The notes under the pieces were generated by a model, which saw only the letters and a program-made list of their open reading frames with translations, made no database searches and was not told the origin of the DNA. The translations under genes were made by a program, and so were the position numbers. Shown here in pieces: positions 1-5,502 of a stretch of 6,565 nucleotides of DNA; position 1 is the first letter of the stretch; each line of letters opens with the position of its first letter. Source of the stretch: Chloroflexota bacterium (GTDB taxonomy: Bacteria; Chloroflexota; Dehalococcoidia; SHYM01); NCBI GenBank assembly GCA_016199375.1, contig JACQGV010000119.1:1-6565 (forward strand), given 5' to 3'.

Positions 1-821
1 GACATGCCCAGGGCGATGTGGGGCGCGGCCCGGTTCGGGGGCGAGGGCACAGTGCAAATCAAGACGTAGTCCCCCGACTTTAAGTCCACAGTAGCCCAGC
101 CAGTCGCCCCTGGCATTATCGCCATGAGGCCGCCGACTTCTTCAAAGAAGTTAGCCCAGCCGGTTGCCCCCGGCATGGTGAAGATCCGGGTCAGCACCTG
201 GTTCGCCTCGGCCGCCGAAATGCCCTTGAGCCGCAGGACGACCAGCTCGTGGGCTTCCCGCCCCTTGTTCACGACCTTCAAGGTCACCTGACTAGCCTTG
301 AGGCTAGACAGCGGGCCGAACTCGAAGTCCGACATGGCCACTGTCCCCTCGGCCTTCGGCTCGGGCGGTTGCGCAGCCGGGGCCGCGGTCACCGTCAGCG
401 GCTTGATCATGCCCTTGAACAGGTGGGGCACGTGGTCGGGGCCGGATTCCAAACAGACCACCATATACTGGCCGGGCTGAAGGTTCACCATGGCCTCCGA
501 CTTCCCGCCCGGCGCAACGCCTGCCGGCCCTCCCTCCAGGGTCACCAGCGGTAGCCAGGCCTCGAAGCCCTGCCGAAGCGCTGCCCGGAAGCGATCCAGG
601 GTAACTCCTTGGTTGAGGCGCAGGAGCTGGGCGTGATGGCCTTCCTTACCGTTGTTGGTTAGCTGCACCCGCGTGCGGCCGGCCGGGATGCTGTCCACAA
701 GGTTGAAGGAGAAGTCGCCGGCGCCCACAGAGACGGTTGGGATGGCAAGTGCGGCCCTCCCGCACGTTGACAGTGCCAGTACTGCGACCAGTGCTGTCGC
801 CATGAAGATGGGTGCCTTCAT
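1..821 (-). CDS. Exported two-domain cupredoxin-like protein, C-terminus beyond left edge
   Basis: My translation gives 273 residues before the left edge. Residues 1-26 form a signal peptide: Lys2, a hydrophobic stretch at about 5-18, and a possible signal peptidase I site after ALA (24-26). Cys20 in LSTC is a weak lipobox alternative. Two similar halves follow, at about 28-145 and 160-273, joined by a Pro/Ala-rich linker (146-158). Each half has a G[KR]E-x-H motif (His62; His191), a Y-x3-C motif (Cys123; Cys256) and H-x4-M (His133/Met138; His268/Met273). These fit the His-Cys-His-Met ligands of type 1 copper sites, so an extracytoplasmic copper-binding or electron-transfer role is plausible. 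The fold and metal binding are inferred, and no named family is claimed. The start is set by the signal peptide; the ribosome site is weak (G-rich, about 826-832). The gene lies downstream of the left CoA-transferase pair but 225 nt away, so it is probably transcribed separately. A short internal repeat lies in the second half. Confidence 0.72.
   Translation of the reverse strand, partial: MKAPIFMATALVAVLALSTCGRAALAIPTVSVGAGDFSFNLVDSIPAGRTRVQLTNNGKEGHHAQLLRLNQGVTLDRFRAALRQGFEAWLPLVTLEGGPAGVAPGGKSEAMVNLQPGQYMVVCLESGPDHVPHLFKGMIKPLTVTAAPAAQPPEPKAEGTVAMSDFEFGPLSSLKASQVTLKVVNKGREAHELVVLRLKGISAAEANQVLTRIFTMPGATGWANFFEEVGGLMAIMPGATGWATVDLKSGDYVLICTVPSPPNRAAPHIALGM
92..176 (-). repeat. Imperfect 25-bp direct repeat inside the cupredoxin-like gene
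   Basis: Positions 92-116 and 152-176 match at 22 of 25 bases and are offset by exactly 60 bp (20 codons). Both encode MPGATGWA, at residues 216-223 and 236-243 of the second cupredoxin-like half. The three differences all fall at third codon positions and are synonymous (Pro, Ala, Thr codons). The first copy carries a Trp and is followed by a Gly-Gly; the first half of the protein has a similar Trp...GG arrangement. The second copy sits just before the final strand leading to Cys256. Confidence 0.8.
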
Positions 822-886
822 CGATCGCCCCCGGCTCCGGCTACCTCGCGGTGTTAGATAAGCGTGTCCCCAAAACGAAGGCTTGT

Positions 887-898
887 CGACTATAGTCG
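887..898. other. 12-bp perfect palindrome upstream of the cupredoxin-like gene
   Basis: The bases CGACTATAGTCG read the same on both strands. The site lies 65 bp upstream of the start codon at 821, and TATAGT within it resembles a -10 hexamer. I see no good -35 partner at the usual distance. It could be an operator or promoter element for the cupredoxin-like gene, but a single 12-bp palindrome can occur by chance. Confidence 0.25.
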
Positions 899-1003
899 CC
901 TCAACTCAAACCTGACTATTAGACCGCGAGCCCGTCTCTTCCCCTTCTCGTAGGTCGGCGGCTCAAACACCTGCTGCACCAGCCGCTTCATCTCCGCCAG
1001 CAT
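890..1003 (-). pseudogene. Short coding-like scrap of unknown origin
   Basis: A minus-strand frame of 37 residues begins MLAEMKRLVQQVF, continues with EPPTYEKGKRRAR and ends at a TAG at 890-892. The open frame extends upstream past this Met (LAKVTPAM precedes it) until it enters the C-terminal coding region of the CoA-transferase in another frame. The helical start and Lys/Arg-rich tail look like the C-terminal end of a real protein, not random sequence. I do not recognise the family, and there is no clear ribosome site. It may be the leftover end of a gene displaced when the CoA-transferase pair arrived, or a chance open frame. Confidence 0.2.
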
Positions 1004-1046
1004 GGCGGGCGTCACCTTGGCCAGGTAGGATGCCAAAATCGCAACT

Positions 1047-2258
1047 CTATTCGATACCGCCTGCATCGGAAAGCAGGTAGATCTCCTGTTCTGAGAGGCC
1101 CAGGAGTTCCCGAAACACATACTCATTGTGCTGCCCGAGATCTGGCGCAGGTAATGACTTGGCAGCCTCTCCGTCAACATGGGCTGGCATACCTGGAACC
1201 GATATCTGAGCAACCGCCGGTGAAAAGGCCATATCGGCGAAGAAGGAACGCTCACGTAGATGTTTGTCGTGTAGAAGATCTGCCGAGGTATATACACCCG
1301 TTGCCGGAACCCCAGCCCGCTGCAACGCACCTGCCAGTTGCCAACGATTCTTGTCGCGTGTTCTAAGAGCCAGGAGAGCGTCCAGAGCCTTCCGGTTCGC
1401 CCATCTTTGCGCCGCGGTGGCGAAGTCCGCGTGATCGGCCAGTTCCGGCGCGTCAAGGGCTGCCGCGAGCGCCTGCCACTGCTCATCTGTTTGAACAGCT
1501 ATGGCTATCCACTCATCCTGCCCTTGGCACGGATAACACCCATGGGGCGCCAACCCCTCGTGCTCGTTCCCTCTTTGCCGACACCAGGCTGGGAGCACCT
1601 GGGATGCTACTACCGAGGTAGGCATCAACGAAACCAGCGTGTCAAGCTGTGCCACGTCGATGTACTGGCCGACGCCCGTTCTGCTCCGGTACCGCAGGGC
1701 AGCCAGGACAGCGGCGCAACCTGCGGTGCCAGCAGCGGGATCGGCGTAGGGGACCTGAATGCCTACCCCATCCGTACCTTCGCCAGTTCCTGTCAACTTG
1801 AAAAAGCCCGACTCGTAGGCGAGGTGAGCTCCGTACGCGGCACGCCCGGACTGTGGCCCCGAATTCCCGAAGCCTGACAGCGAAACGTAGACAAGGTCAG
1901 GCTTAAGGCTCCTAAAGCTGCCGTAATCCAGGCCCAGCCTCGCCATCACACCCGGTGAGAAATTCTCTACCACAACGTCGGATTTAAGTACGATCTTCTT
2001 CGCCAGCTCGCGCCCCTGCAGGGTCGCCAGGTTTACGGTGCAGCCTAGCTTTCCACGGTTGAGTCCCCAGAAGCGCCCACTCCGGTTAATATCTAGCAAG
2101 CCATTAGGAAACGGTGCTAGTCGCCGTTCGATATCAACGCGGTGGCTAGATTCGATCTTGATAACCTCGGCGCCCCAGTCGGACAAAAGGAGGGTCAACG
2201 TGGGGCCAGCCCAGGCCCACGTGAAATCTGCTACTCGCAGGCCTCTCAGAAGCGCCAT
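1047..2258 (-). CDS. CaiB/BaiF family CoA-transferase, catalytic-type chain
   Basis: This is a complete 403-residue class III CoA-transferase, the usual length for the family, which moves CoA between carboxylic acids in the cytoplasm. The N-terminus has the family pattern GLRVADFTWAWAGP (6-19), LLSDWGAEVIKIE (24-36), DVVVENFSPG (94-103) and SGFGNSGP (128-135). Asp173, in the context YADPAAG (171-177), is at the position of the catalytic aspartate (Asp169 in formyl-CoA transferase), followed by the AALRYRS helix and GVGQYIDV (195-202). The C-terminal part ends with PAPDLGQHN (370-378), also typical. The Met at 2258 is supported by GGAG eight bases upstream. It is the second gene of an operon, 21 nt after the related gene at 2280-3473, which lacks the aspartate. 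It resembles the second gene of the right-hand pair, sharing WAG near residue 17 and a YPC...EWIAIAV segment. Substrate unknown. Confidence 0.9.
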   Translation of the reverse strand: MALLRGLRVADFTWAWAGPTLTLLLSDWGAEVIKIESSHRVDIERRLAPFPNGLLDINRSGRFWGLNRGKLGCTVNLATLQGRELAKKIVLKSDVVVENFSPGVMARLGLDYGSFRSLKPDLVYVSLSGFGNSGPQSGRAAYGAHLAYESGFFKLTGTGEGTDGVGIQVPYADPAAGTAGCAAVLAALRYRSRTGVGQYIDVAQLDTLVSLMPTSVVASQVLPAWCRQRGNEHEGLAPHGCYPCQGQDEWIAIAVQTDEQWQALAAALDAPELADHADFATAAQRWANRKALDALLALRTRDKNRWQLAGALQRAGVPATGVYTSADLLHDKHLRERSFFADMAFSPAVAQISVPGMPAHVDGEAAKSLPAPDLGQHNEYVFRELLGLSEQEIYLLSDAGGIE

Positions 2259-2266
2259 GGCACCGT

Positions 2267-2270
2267 CTCC
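2267..2270 (-). promoter_or_regulatory. Ribosome binding site GGAG
   Basis: On the minus strand GGAG lies 8 nt before the ATG at 2258, within the 21-nt gap after the upstream CoA-transferase gene. It supports this start and independent translation initiation of the second gene of the pair. Confidence 0.6.
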
Positions 2271-2279
2271 ACTTCCAAC

Positions 2280-3473
2280 TCAGCCAAGGAGATCCTTTTC
2301 GCACCAGAGGTTGTGAGCCCCAAGCTGAGGGGCGGGACCGGCCACGATAACCGGTGTCTCAGAGAATAGGCAGGGGCCTTTCGGCTGGAAAACCTCGCCA
2401 ATTGTGGGATGGGCAACGGAACAGAATAGTTCGCGGCTGCGCAACTGGGGGTGGGTCAGAGATTGAGCGACATCGGCGACGATCGCAAATGGTATGCGCC
2501 TTGGGGTTGCCTCCCTCACAAACTCGTCAATAGTTACATCCAATAGCCAGTCTTGAACCCTTGCGACCAAAAGATCGCGGTGGCTGACGATCCCTTCCAT
2601 AGTAGTTAAGAGCTCGTCCTTGGACCACTCTGGCTCACCCATCATCGAGAAGAGCTGCTTCCACTGATGGAGCTCTACAAGCCCTACGAACAGCATCCCA
2701 TCCTGGCACAAGAACGGCTTCGTTGTAGGCCCCATGACAGGCATGCTGCCGACCACTCGTCCCTCTAGCTGATACACGGCCAGCGGCACCTCGGCTAAGA
2801 CGGCGGCTACAGCCTCTTGGGTGGACACGTCTATACGTCGTCCGCTCCCATCAACTTCACGGGCGAGCAGGGCGGCTAGGATGGCAGCCGCAGCAACACT
2901 TCCTGCCCGCATCCTTGCTTGGGTGTCTGGGGCCGTCAACGGTTGCGTGGGTTCGCCCGAAGGCTGATATGCCCTGGTGAGGTAGCCCAGGCCTCCCGCG
3001 TGATACTCGATGAGGTCGCAGCCAACGCACGCCCGGTAGTGAGCCGTGGAGCCCGCTTGCCCAAACGGAGATATGGTCGCGACGATCAGGCTAGGGTTCT
3101 GTTCCCAGAGGTGCTTCGCATCCTGATACTCCTGCGGCTGTCCAGATACGCCGTCTTCGAGTATGACGTCTGCCAACCGCGCCAGCGCCATGAGCTTTCG
3201 TTGTCCCCACAGCGACCCGAGGTCGATCCGGATGCTCCGTTTGCCAGAATTCAAAACGTCAAACGCTATGGATGCATCTGCATTCGCATCGGGCTGACCG
3301 GGCACCAGTGGGTGCTGCCGACGCAGCGGGTGACCCTCCTCCTGCTCCAGCAGTAGCACCTCCGCGCCCAGCGACGCCAGCAGACTACCACAGAAAGCGC
3401 CTGCCGCTGTCCTAGAGATCTCAAGAACCCGTAGGTCGTATAGCGCTCTCCCGGCGCTATTGACCATTCCCAT
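2280..3473 (-). CDS. CaiB/BaiF family protein lacking the catalytic aspartate
   Basis: This complete 397-residue protein is full length for the class III CoA-transferase family. Family landmarks are LRVLEISRTAAGAFCG (14-29), LLASLGAEVLLLE (31-43), NSGKRSIRIDL (75-85), ADVILEDG (101-108), SPFGQAGS (135-142), GSGRRIDVS (209-217) and PAPQLGAHN (380-388). Aligned on the conserved Gly (Gly191), the catalytic aspartate position is Arg187 (codon 2913-2915) in ARMRAG. The nearest acidic residue, Asp183, is four residues too early. A normal covalent mechanism is therefore unlikely for this chain alone. It is the first gene of the operon and is followed 21 nt later by a relative that has the aspartate, so it is probably the non-catalytic or CoA-binding partner of a two-subunit enzyme. 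An inactive paralogue is the alternative. Codon use is much less G/C-biased at third positions than in the right-hand pair: 16 of the first 30 codons, against 26 of 30. Substrate unknown. Confidence 0.87.
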   Translation of the reverse strand: MGMVNSAGRALYDLRVLEISRTAAGAFCGSLLASLGAEVLLLEQEEGHPLRRQHPLVPGQPDANADASIAFDVLNSGKRSIRIDLGSLWGQRKLMALARLADVILEDGVSGQPQEYQDAKHLWEQNPSLIVATISPFGQAGSTAHYRACVGCDLIEYHAGGLGYLTRAYQPSGEPTQPLTAPDTQARMRAGSVAAAAILAALLAREVDGSGRRIDVSTQEAVAAVLAEVPLAVYQLEGRVVGSMPVMGPTTKPFLCQDGMLFVGLVELHQWKQLFSMMGEPEWSKDELLTTMEGIVSHRDLLVARVQDWLLDVTIDEFVREATPRRIPFAIVADVAQSLTHPQLRSRELFCSVAHPTIGEVFQPKGPCLFSETPVIVAGPAPQLGAHNLWCEKDLLG

Positions 3474-3480
3474 ATCGCGT

Positions 3481-3486
3481 CTCCCT
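3481..3486 (-). promoter_or_regulatory. Ribosome binding site AGGGAG
   Basis: On the minus strand AGGGAG lies 7 nt before the ATG at 3473. This favours that Met over the in-frame Met two codons later. Confidence 0.65.
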
Positions 3487-3488
3487 AC

Positions 3489-3524
3489 TGCGTGGCAGCG
3501 TTCTTCAGGATACTAAGCCACGCA
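3489..3524. repeat. 8-bp perfect inverted repeat ahead of the left operon
   Basis: TGCGTGGC at 3489-3496 and GCCACGCA at 3517-3524 are exact reverse complements with a 20-bp spacer. The near arm ends 2 bp from the ribosome site at 3481-3486. Depending on which promoter is used, it could be a regulator-binding site around the -10 region or a stem-loop in the leader that affects access to the ribosome site. No family of regulator is suggested by the bases. Confidence 0.4.
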
Positions 3525-3534
3525 CGCAGGCCAA
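3507..3534 (-). promoter_or_regulatory. Candidate promoter for the left CoA-transferase operon (proximal)
   Basis: Read on the minus strand: a -35-like TTGGCC at 3529-3534, a 16-nt spacer, and a -10-like TATCCT at 3507-3512. Each matches 4 of 6 sigma-70 consensus bases. The -10 box lies between the arms of the inverted repeat at 3489-3524. It is a guess by pattern only and competes with the distal candidate. Confidence 0.25.
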
Positions 3535-3551
3535 TCGCCGTTAGGCAGAAC

Positions 3552-3581
3552 ATTTTCGTCTTGTTCCTCGGCTGCGGTCAA
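3552..3581 (-). promoter_or_regulatory. Candidate promoter for the left CoA-transferase operon (distal)
   Basis: Read on the minus strand: TTGACC at 3576-3581 (5 of 6 to the -35 consensus), an 18-nt spacer, and GAAAAT at 3552-3557 (4 of 6 to -10). Transcription from here would give a leader of about 70 nt that includes the inverted repeat at 3489-3524. Confidence 0.28.
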
Positions 3582-3794
3582 GCCGATGTACTGTGGGATA
3601 GGCTACACCATTGCCTCCTGCGTCGCTGCGGATCACCAGGAAGCGCTAGTCGCCCCTCCTGCACATCCCGTCCCCACGGTTGAGCCCACGCACCTGAACG
3701 CATCCCCAACTTTGGTGCCTGACAGCAGGATGGGGCGCTTACGATATCCGCAGGGTGGAGCCCTGGACCCCCAGCAGCGCCAGGTGTGACGGGC
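3582..3794. other. Intergenic stretch without a recognisable gene
   Basis: Open frames are present on both strands (plus 3586-3789; minus 3578-3928), but their translations are rich in Pro, Arg and Ala, with no family motif, plausible start context or ribosome site. The stretch lies downstream of the luciferase-like remnant and may contain the decayed rest of that gene or unrelated debris. I see no tRNA, repeat array or insertion-sequence end. Confidence 0.4.
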
Positions 3795-4061
3795 CTATCT
3801 GCGCCTGCTCGCCCGGCGACCACTGGCCTTGGCGGCGACCCTACGCTTGCGCACTGGCTCCGGTGCCGCCGCGATGCCGGCGTGGGCGGCGGGGACACTG
3901 CCCCAGGCGCTGGGGCCATCGGCGACATAGAACTGGCGCGACACCAGCACCGGATAGAGCCGGGGGTCGCGGCCCTGTTCCTTCAGGGCGGCCACGTACT
4001 CATCGTACTCGGGCTTGCCGGCGACCAGCAGCAGGGGCAGGAAGGGTAGCAGCGAGTCCAT
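3795..4061 (-). pseudogene. Remnant of a luciferase-like (LLM) flavin-dependent oxidoreductase
   Basis: An 88-residue minus-strand frame contains KPEYDEYVAALKEQGRD (16-32), then YPVLVSRQFYVAD (36-48) and a Trp. This matches the general pattern of the central to C-terminal part of luciferase-like monooxygenases: a helix ending in GRDP, then a strand ending in YVAD, then a helix starting with AW. Full-length family members have about 300-350 residues. The N-terminal barrel and the end of the family fold are missing, and from about residue 50 the frame turns into an Ala- and Arg-rich tail (ending RRASRRR). Third positions remain mostly G or C, so it was coding or is recently decayed. A G-rich run at 4065-4075 could act as a ribosome site, so a short peptide might still be made. 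The family call comes from memory of the motif pattern. Confidence 0.45.
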
Positions 4062-4064
4062 ATG

Positions 4065-4092
4065 CCCCTTCTCCCCAGGAGGGAGAATGGGG
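4065..4092. repeat. Near-perfect inverted repeat with pyrimidine/purine arms
   Basis: The left arm CCCCTTCTCCC (4065-4075) and right arm GGGAGAATGGGG (4081-4092) pair around the 5-base loop CAGGA, with one unpaired T at 4088. The purine-rich run continues to about 4107. The form resembles short dispersed intergenic palindromes (REP/MITE-like) common in high-GC bacterial genomes. There is no T-tract on either strand, so a classic terminator is unlikely. It lies immediately at the broken 5' end of the luciferase-like remnant. Confidence 0.5.
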
Positions 4093-4140
4093 GATGAGGA
4101 GGAGGGTCTTGAAATGATTGCTGATGTGCTCCATGCGTGA

Positions 4141-4169
4141 TCGACAGAGTGCTCACAGTGATGTACGCT
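4141..4169 (+). promoter_or_regulatory. Candidate promoter for the right CoA-transferase operon
   Basis: TCGACA at 4141-4146 matches 5 of 6 -35 consensus bases. After a 17-nt spacer, TACGCT at 4164-4169 matches 3 of 6 -10 bases. A start near 4176 would leave a leader of about 115 nt with at least one strong GC hairpin. Pattern evidence only. Confidence 0.25.
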
Positions 4170-4194
4170 GTCCCCATGTCTCTTGAAGGTCGCG

Positions 4195-4224
4195 CTCCCC
4201 CAGCTTTCGCCAGGCGCTGGGGAG
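4195..4224. repeat. GC-rich inverted repeat in the leader of the right operon
   Basis: CTCCCCCAGC (4195-4204) pairs with GCTGGGGAG (4216-4224) around an 11-base loop, with one bulged C. A short T-run (TTTT, 4232-4235) follows seven bases later on the plus strand. That is too distant and too short for a convincing terminator, but it leaves a weak attenuator possible. Smaller GC palindromes follow at 4261-4272. It may equally be another dispersed intergenic palindrome like the one at 4065-4092. Confidence 0.4.
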
Positions 4225-4280
4225 GGTGGCCTTTTGGTACGCCAGAGCCCCGGCTGGTCGGGGGCAGGCCCCTGAGTCGC

Positions 4281-4285
4281 GGAGG
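4281..4285 (+). promoter_or_regulatory. Ribosome binding site GGAGG
   Basis: GGAGG lies 5 nt before the ATG at 4291. It is the strongest ribosome site in the window and fixes the start of the first gene of the right pair. Confidence 0.75.
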
Positions 4286-4290
4286 AAACG

Positions 4291-5502
4291 ATGGCGGGAG
4301 CACTGGAGGGGCTGACAGTCCTGGACCTGAGCGAGTATATCGCCGGGCCCTACGCCACCAAGCTGCTGGCCGACTACGGCGCCAACGTGATCAAGCTGGA
4401 GCGCCCGGGCGGCGACCCCTCTCGAAAGCTGGGGCCCTTCAAGGGCGGCACGCCGCACCCGGAGCGCAGCGGCACGTTCTTCTTCTTCAACACCAACAAG
4501 CGCTCGATTGTCGTTGATCTCAAGCAGCAGGAGGGCAAAGAGGTCTTCCTGCGGCTGGCGGAGCGCGCCGACGTGGTGGTGGAGAGCCTCCGCCCCGGCG
4601 TCCTGGACCGGCTGGGCGTGGGCTGGGAGACCATCCACGCGCGCCGGCCGTCCGCCGCCCTGGTGTCCATCTCCAACTTCGGACAGACCGGCCCCTACCG
4701 GGAGTTCCGGGCCTCCGAGCTGGTGCTCTTCGGCTACGCGGGGGAGATGTACTCCATGGGGCTGGAGGACCGCGAGCCGGTGAAGATGTACGGGACCGCG
4801 GCCCTGGTGGAGTCGGGCTCGGCGGCGGCCACGGCAGTGCTGGGGGCAGCCCTGGCCAGCCGCTGGCAGGGCGCCGGCCAGCATGTGGACCTCGCGCTGG
4901 CCGAGACCCATATCGCCGGCGTGGACCGGCGGCACGCCACTGTCATCGGCTATCAGTTCTCAGGCCGCAAGACGCCGCGCCGGGCGGGCGCCCAGCGGGC
5001 GCTGGCCAGCGGCGTCTATCCCTGCGCCGATGGGTATGTGGAGATATCCGGCGGGATCTGGATGGACCGTATCATCGCGATGCTGGGCAACCCCGAGTGG
5101 CTGCGCGACCCCAAGTGGCTGGACCCGGTGGCGCAGACCGATCCCGCGCTGATGGAGGAGTTCGACGCCCACTTCTACGAGTGGATGCTGGCGCGGACCC
5201 GCCGCCAGGTGTGGGAGGAGGCGCGGCGGGCGCGGGCCGTCTGCGGGCCCCTGCTCACGGTGGAGGACGTGTTCGCCGACGAGCATTTCCGCGCGCGCGG
5301 CCTGTGGGCGGAGGTGAGCCATCCCGAGCTGGGGCGCTTCACCATCCCGGGGCGGCCCTTCATCATGGGCGAGACGCCCTGGGAGCTGCGCCGCCCGGCG
5401 CCGCTGCTGGGCGAGCACACCGCTCAGGTGCTGGCGGAGGCGGGCTACAGCAGGGGCGAGGCCGCCGCGCTGGCCCGCGCGGGCGCGGTGGAGGCGCGCT
5501 GA
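4291..5502 (+). CDS. CaiB/BaiF family protein lacking the catalytic aspartate
   Basis: This complete 403-residue protein is normal length for a class III CoA-transferase. The landmarks are GLTVLDLSEYIAGPYATKLL (7-26), DYGANVIKLERPGGDPSRK (28-46), NTNKRSIVVDL (67-77), ADVVVESLRPGVLDRLG (93-109), ISNFGQTGPYR (127-137), GAGQHVDLALAE (194-205) and PAPLLGEHT (369-377). Aligned on Gly176, the catalytic aspartate position is Leu172 (codon 4804-4806) in the context ALVESG; Glu174 lies two residues later and is the only nearby acid. It probably does not form the usual aspartyl intermediate. It is translated from a strong ribosome site and its TGA overlaps the ATG of the next gene by one base, so the two products are probably made together in equal amount, as expected for subunits of one enzyme. 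The C-terminal tail (387-403) is Ala/Arg-rich. Third positions are strongly G/C (26 of the first 30 codons). Substrate unknown. Confidence 0.9.
   Translation: MAGALEGLTVLDLSEYIAGPYATKLLADYGANVIKLERPGGDPSRKLGPFKGGTPHPERSGTFFFFNTNKRSIVVDLKQQEGKEVFLRLAERADVVVESLRPGVLDRLGVGWETIHARRPSAALVSISNFGQTGPYREFRASELVLFGYAGEMYSMGLEDREPVKMYGTAALVESGSAAATAVLGAALASRWQGAGQHVDLALAETHIAGVDRRHATVIGYQFSGRKTPRRAGAQRALASGVYPCADGYVEISGGIWMDRIIAMLGNPEWLRDPKWLDPVAQTDPALMEEFDAHFYEWMLARTRRQVWEEARRARAVCGPLLTVEDVFADEHFRARGLWAEVSHPELGRFTIPGRPFIMGETPWELRRPAPLLGEHTAQVLAEAGYSRGEAAALARAGAVEAR
5490..5494 (+). promoter_or_regulatory. Ribosome binding site GGAGG inside the preceding gene
   Basis: GGAGG lies 7 nt before the ATG at 5502, within the last codons of the upstream gene. 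With the TGATG overlap (5500-5504), it indicates coupled translation of the right-hand pair. Confidence 0.65.

Noticed and set aside
249..554. Plus-strand open frame of 101 codons
   Set aside because: Antisense to the cupredoxin-like gene, whose minus-strand reading has a signal peptide and matched ligand motifs.
890..1486. Minus-strand open frame of 198 codons as one gene
   Set aside because: Most of it overlaps the CoA-transferase at 1047-2258 in another frame and looks random. Only the last part, outside that gene, looks coding-like.
1338..1877. Plus-strand open frame of 179 codons
   Set aside because: Antisense to the CoA-transferase at 1047-2258, with no family motif.
2919..3356. Plus-strand open frame of 145 codons
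   Set aside because: Antisense to the gene at 2280-3473; Arg/Leu-rich, no recognisable domain.
3578..3928. Minus-strand open frame as the frame-shifted rest of the luciferase-like gene
   Set aside because: I looked for the family's C-terminal pattern in this frame and did not find it; the translation is Pro/Arg/Ser-rich.
3755..4117. Plus-strand open frames over the luciferase-like remnant
   Set aside because: They are shadows of the minus-strand frame, which alone shows family-like motifs.
4195..4235. Rho-independent terminator
   Set aside because: The stem is strong but the T-run has only four bases and lies seven bases after the stem, and it would sit inside the leader of the right operon.
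4153..4935. Minus-strand open frame of 260 codons
   Set aside because: It lies antisense to the gene at 4291-5502 and its leader; composition is His/Gly/Arg-rich with no motif or ribosome site.
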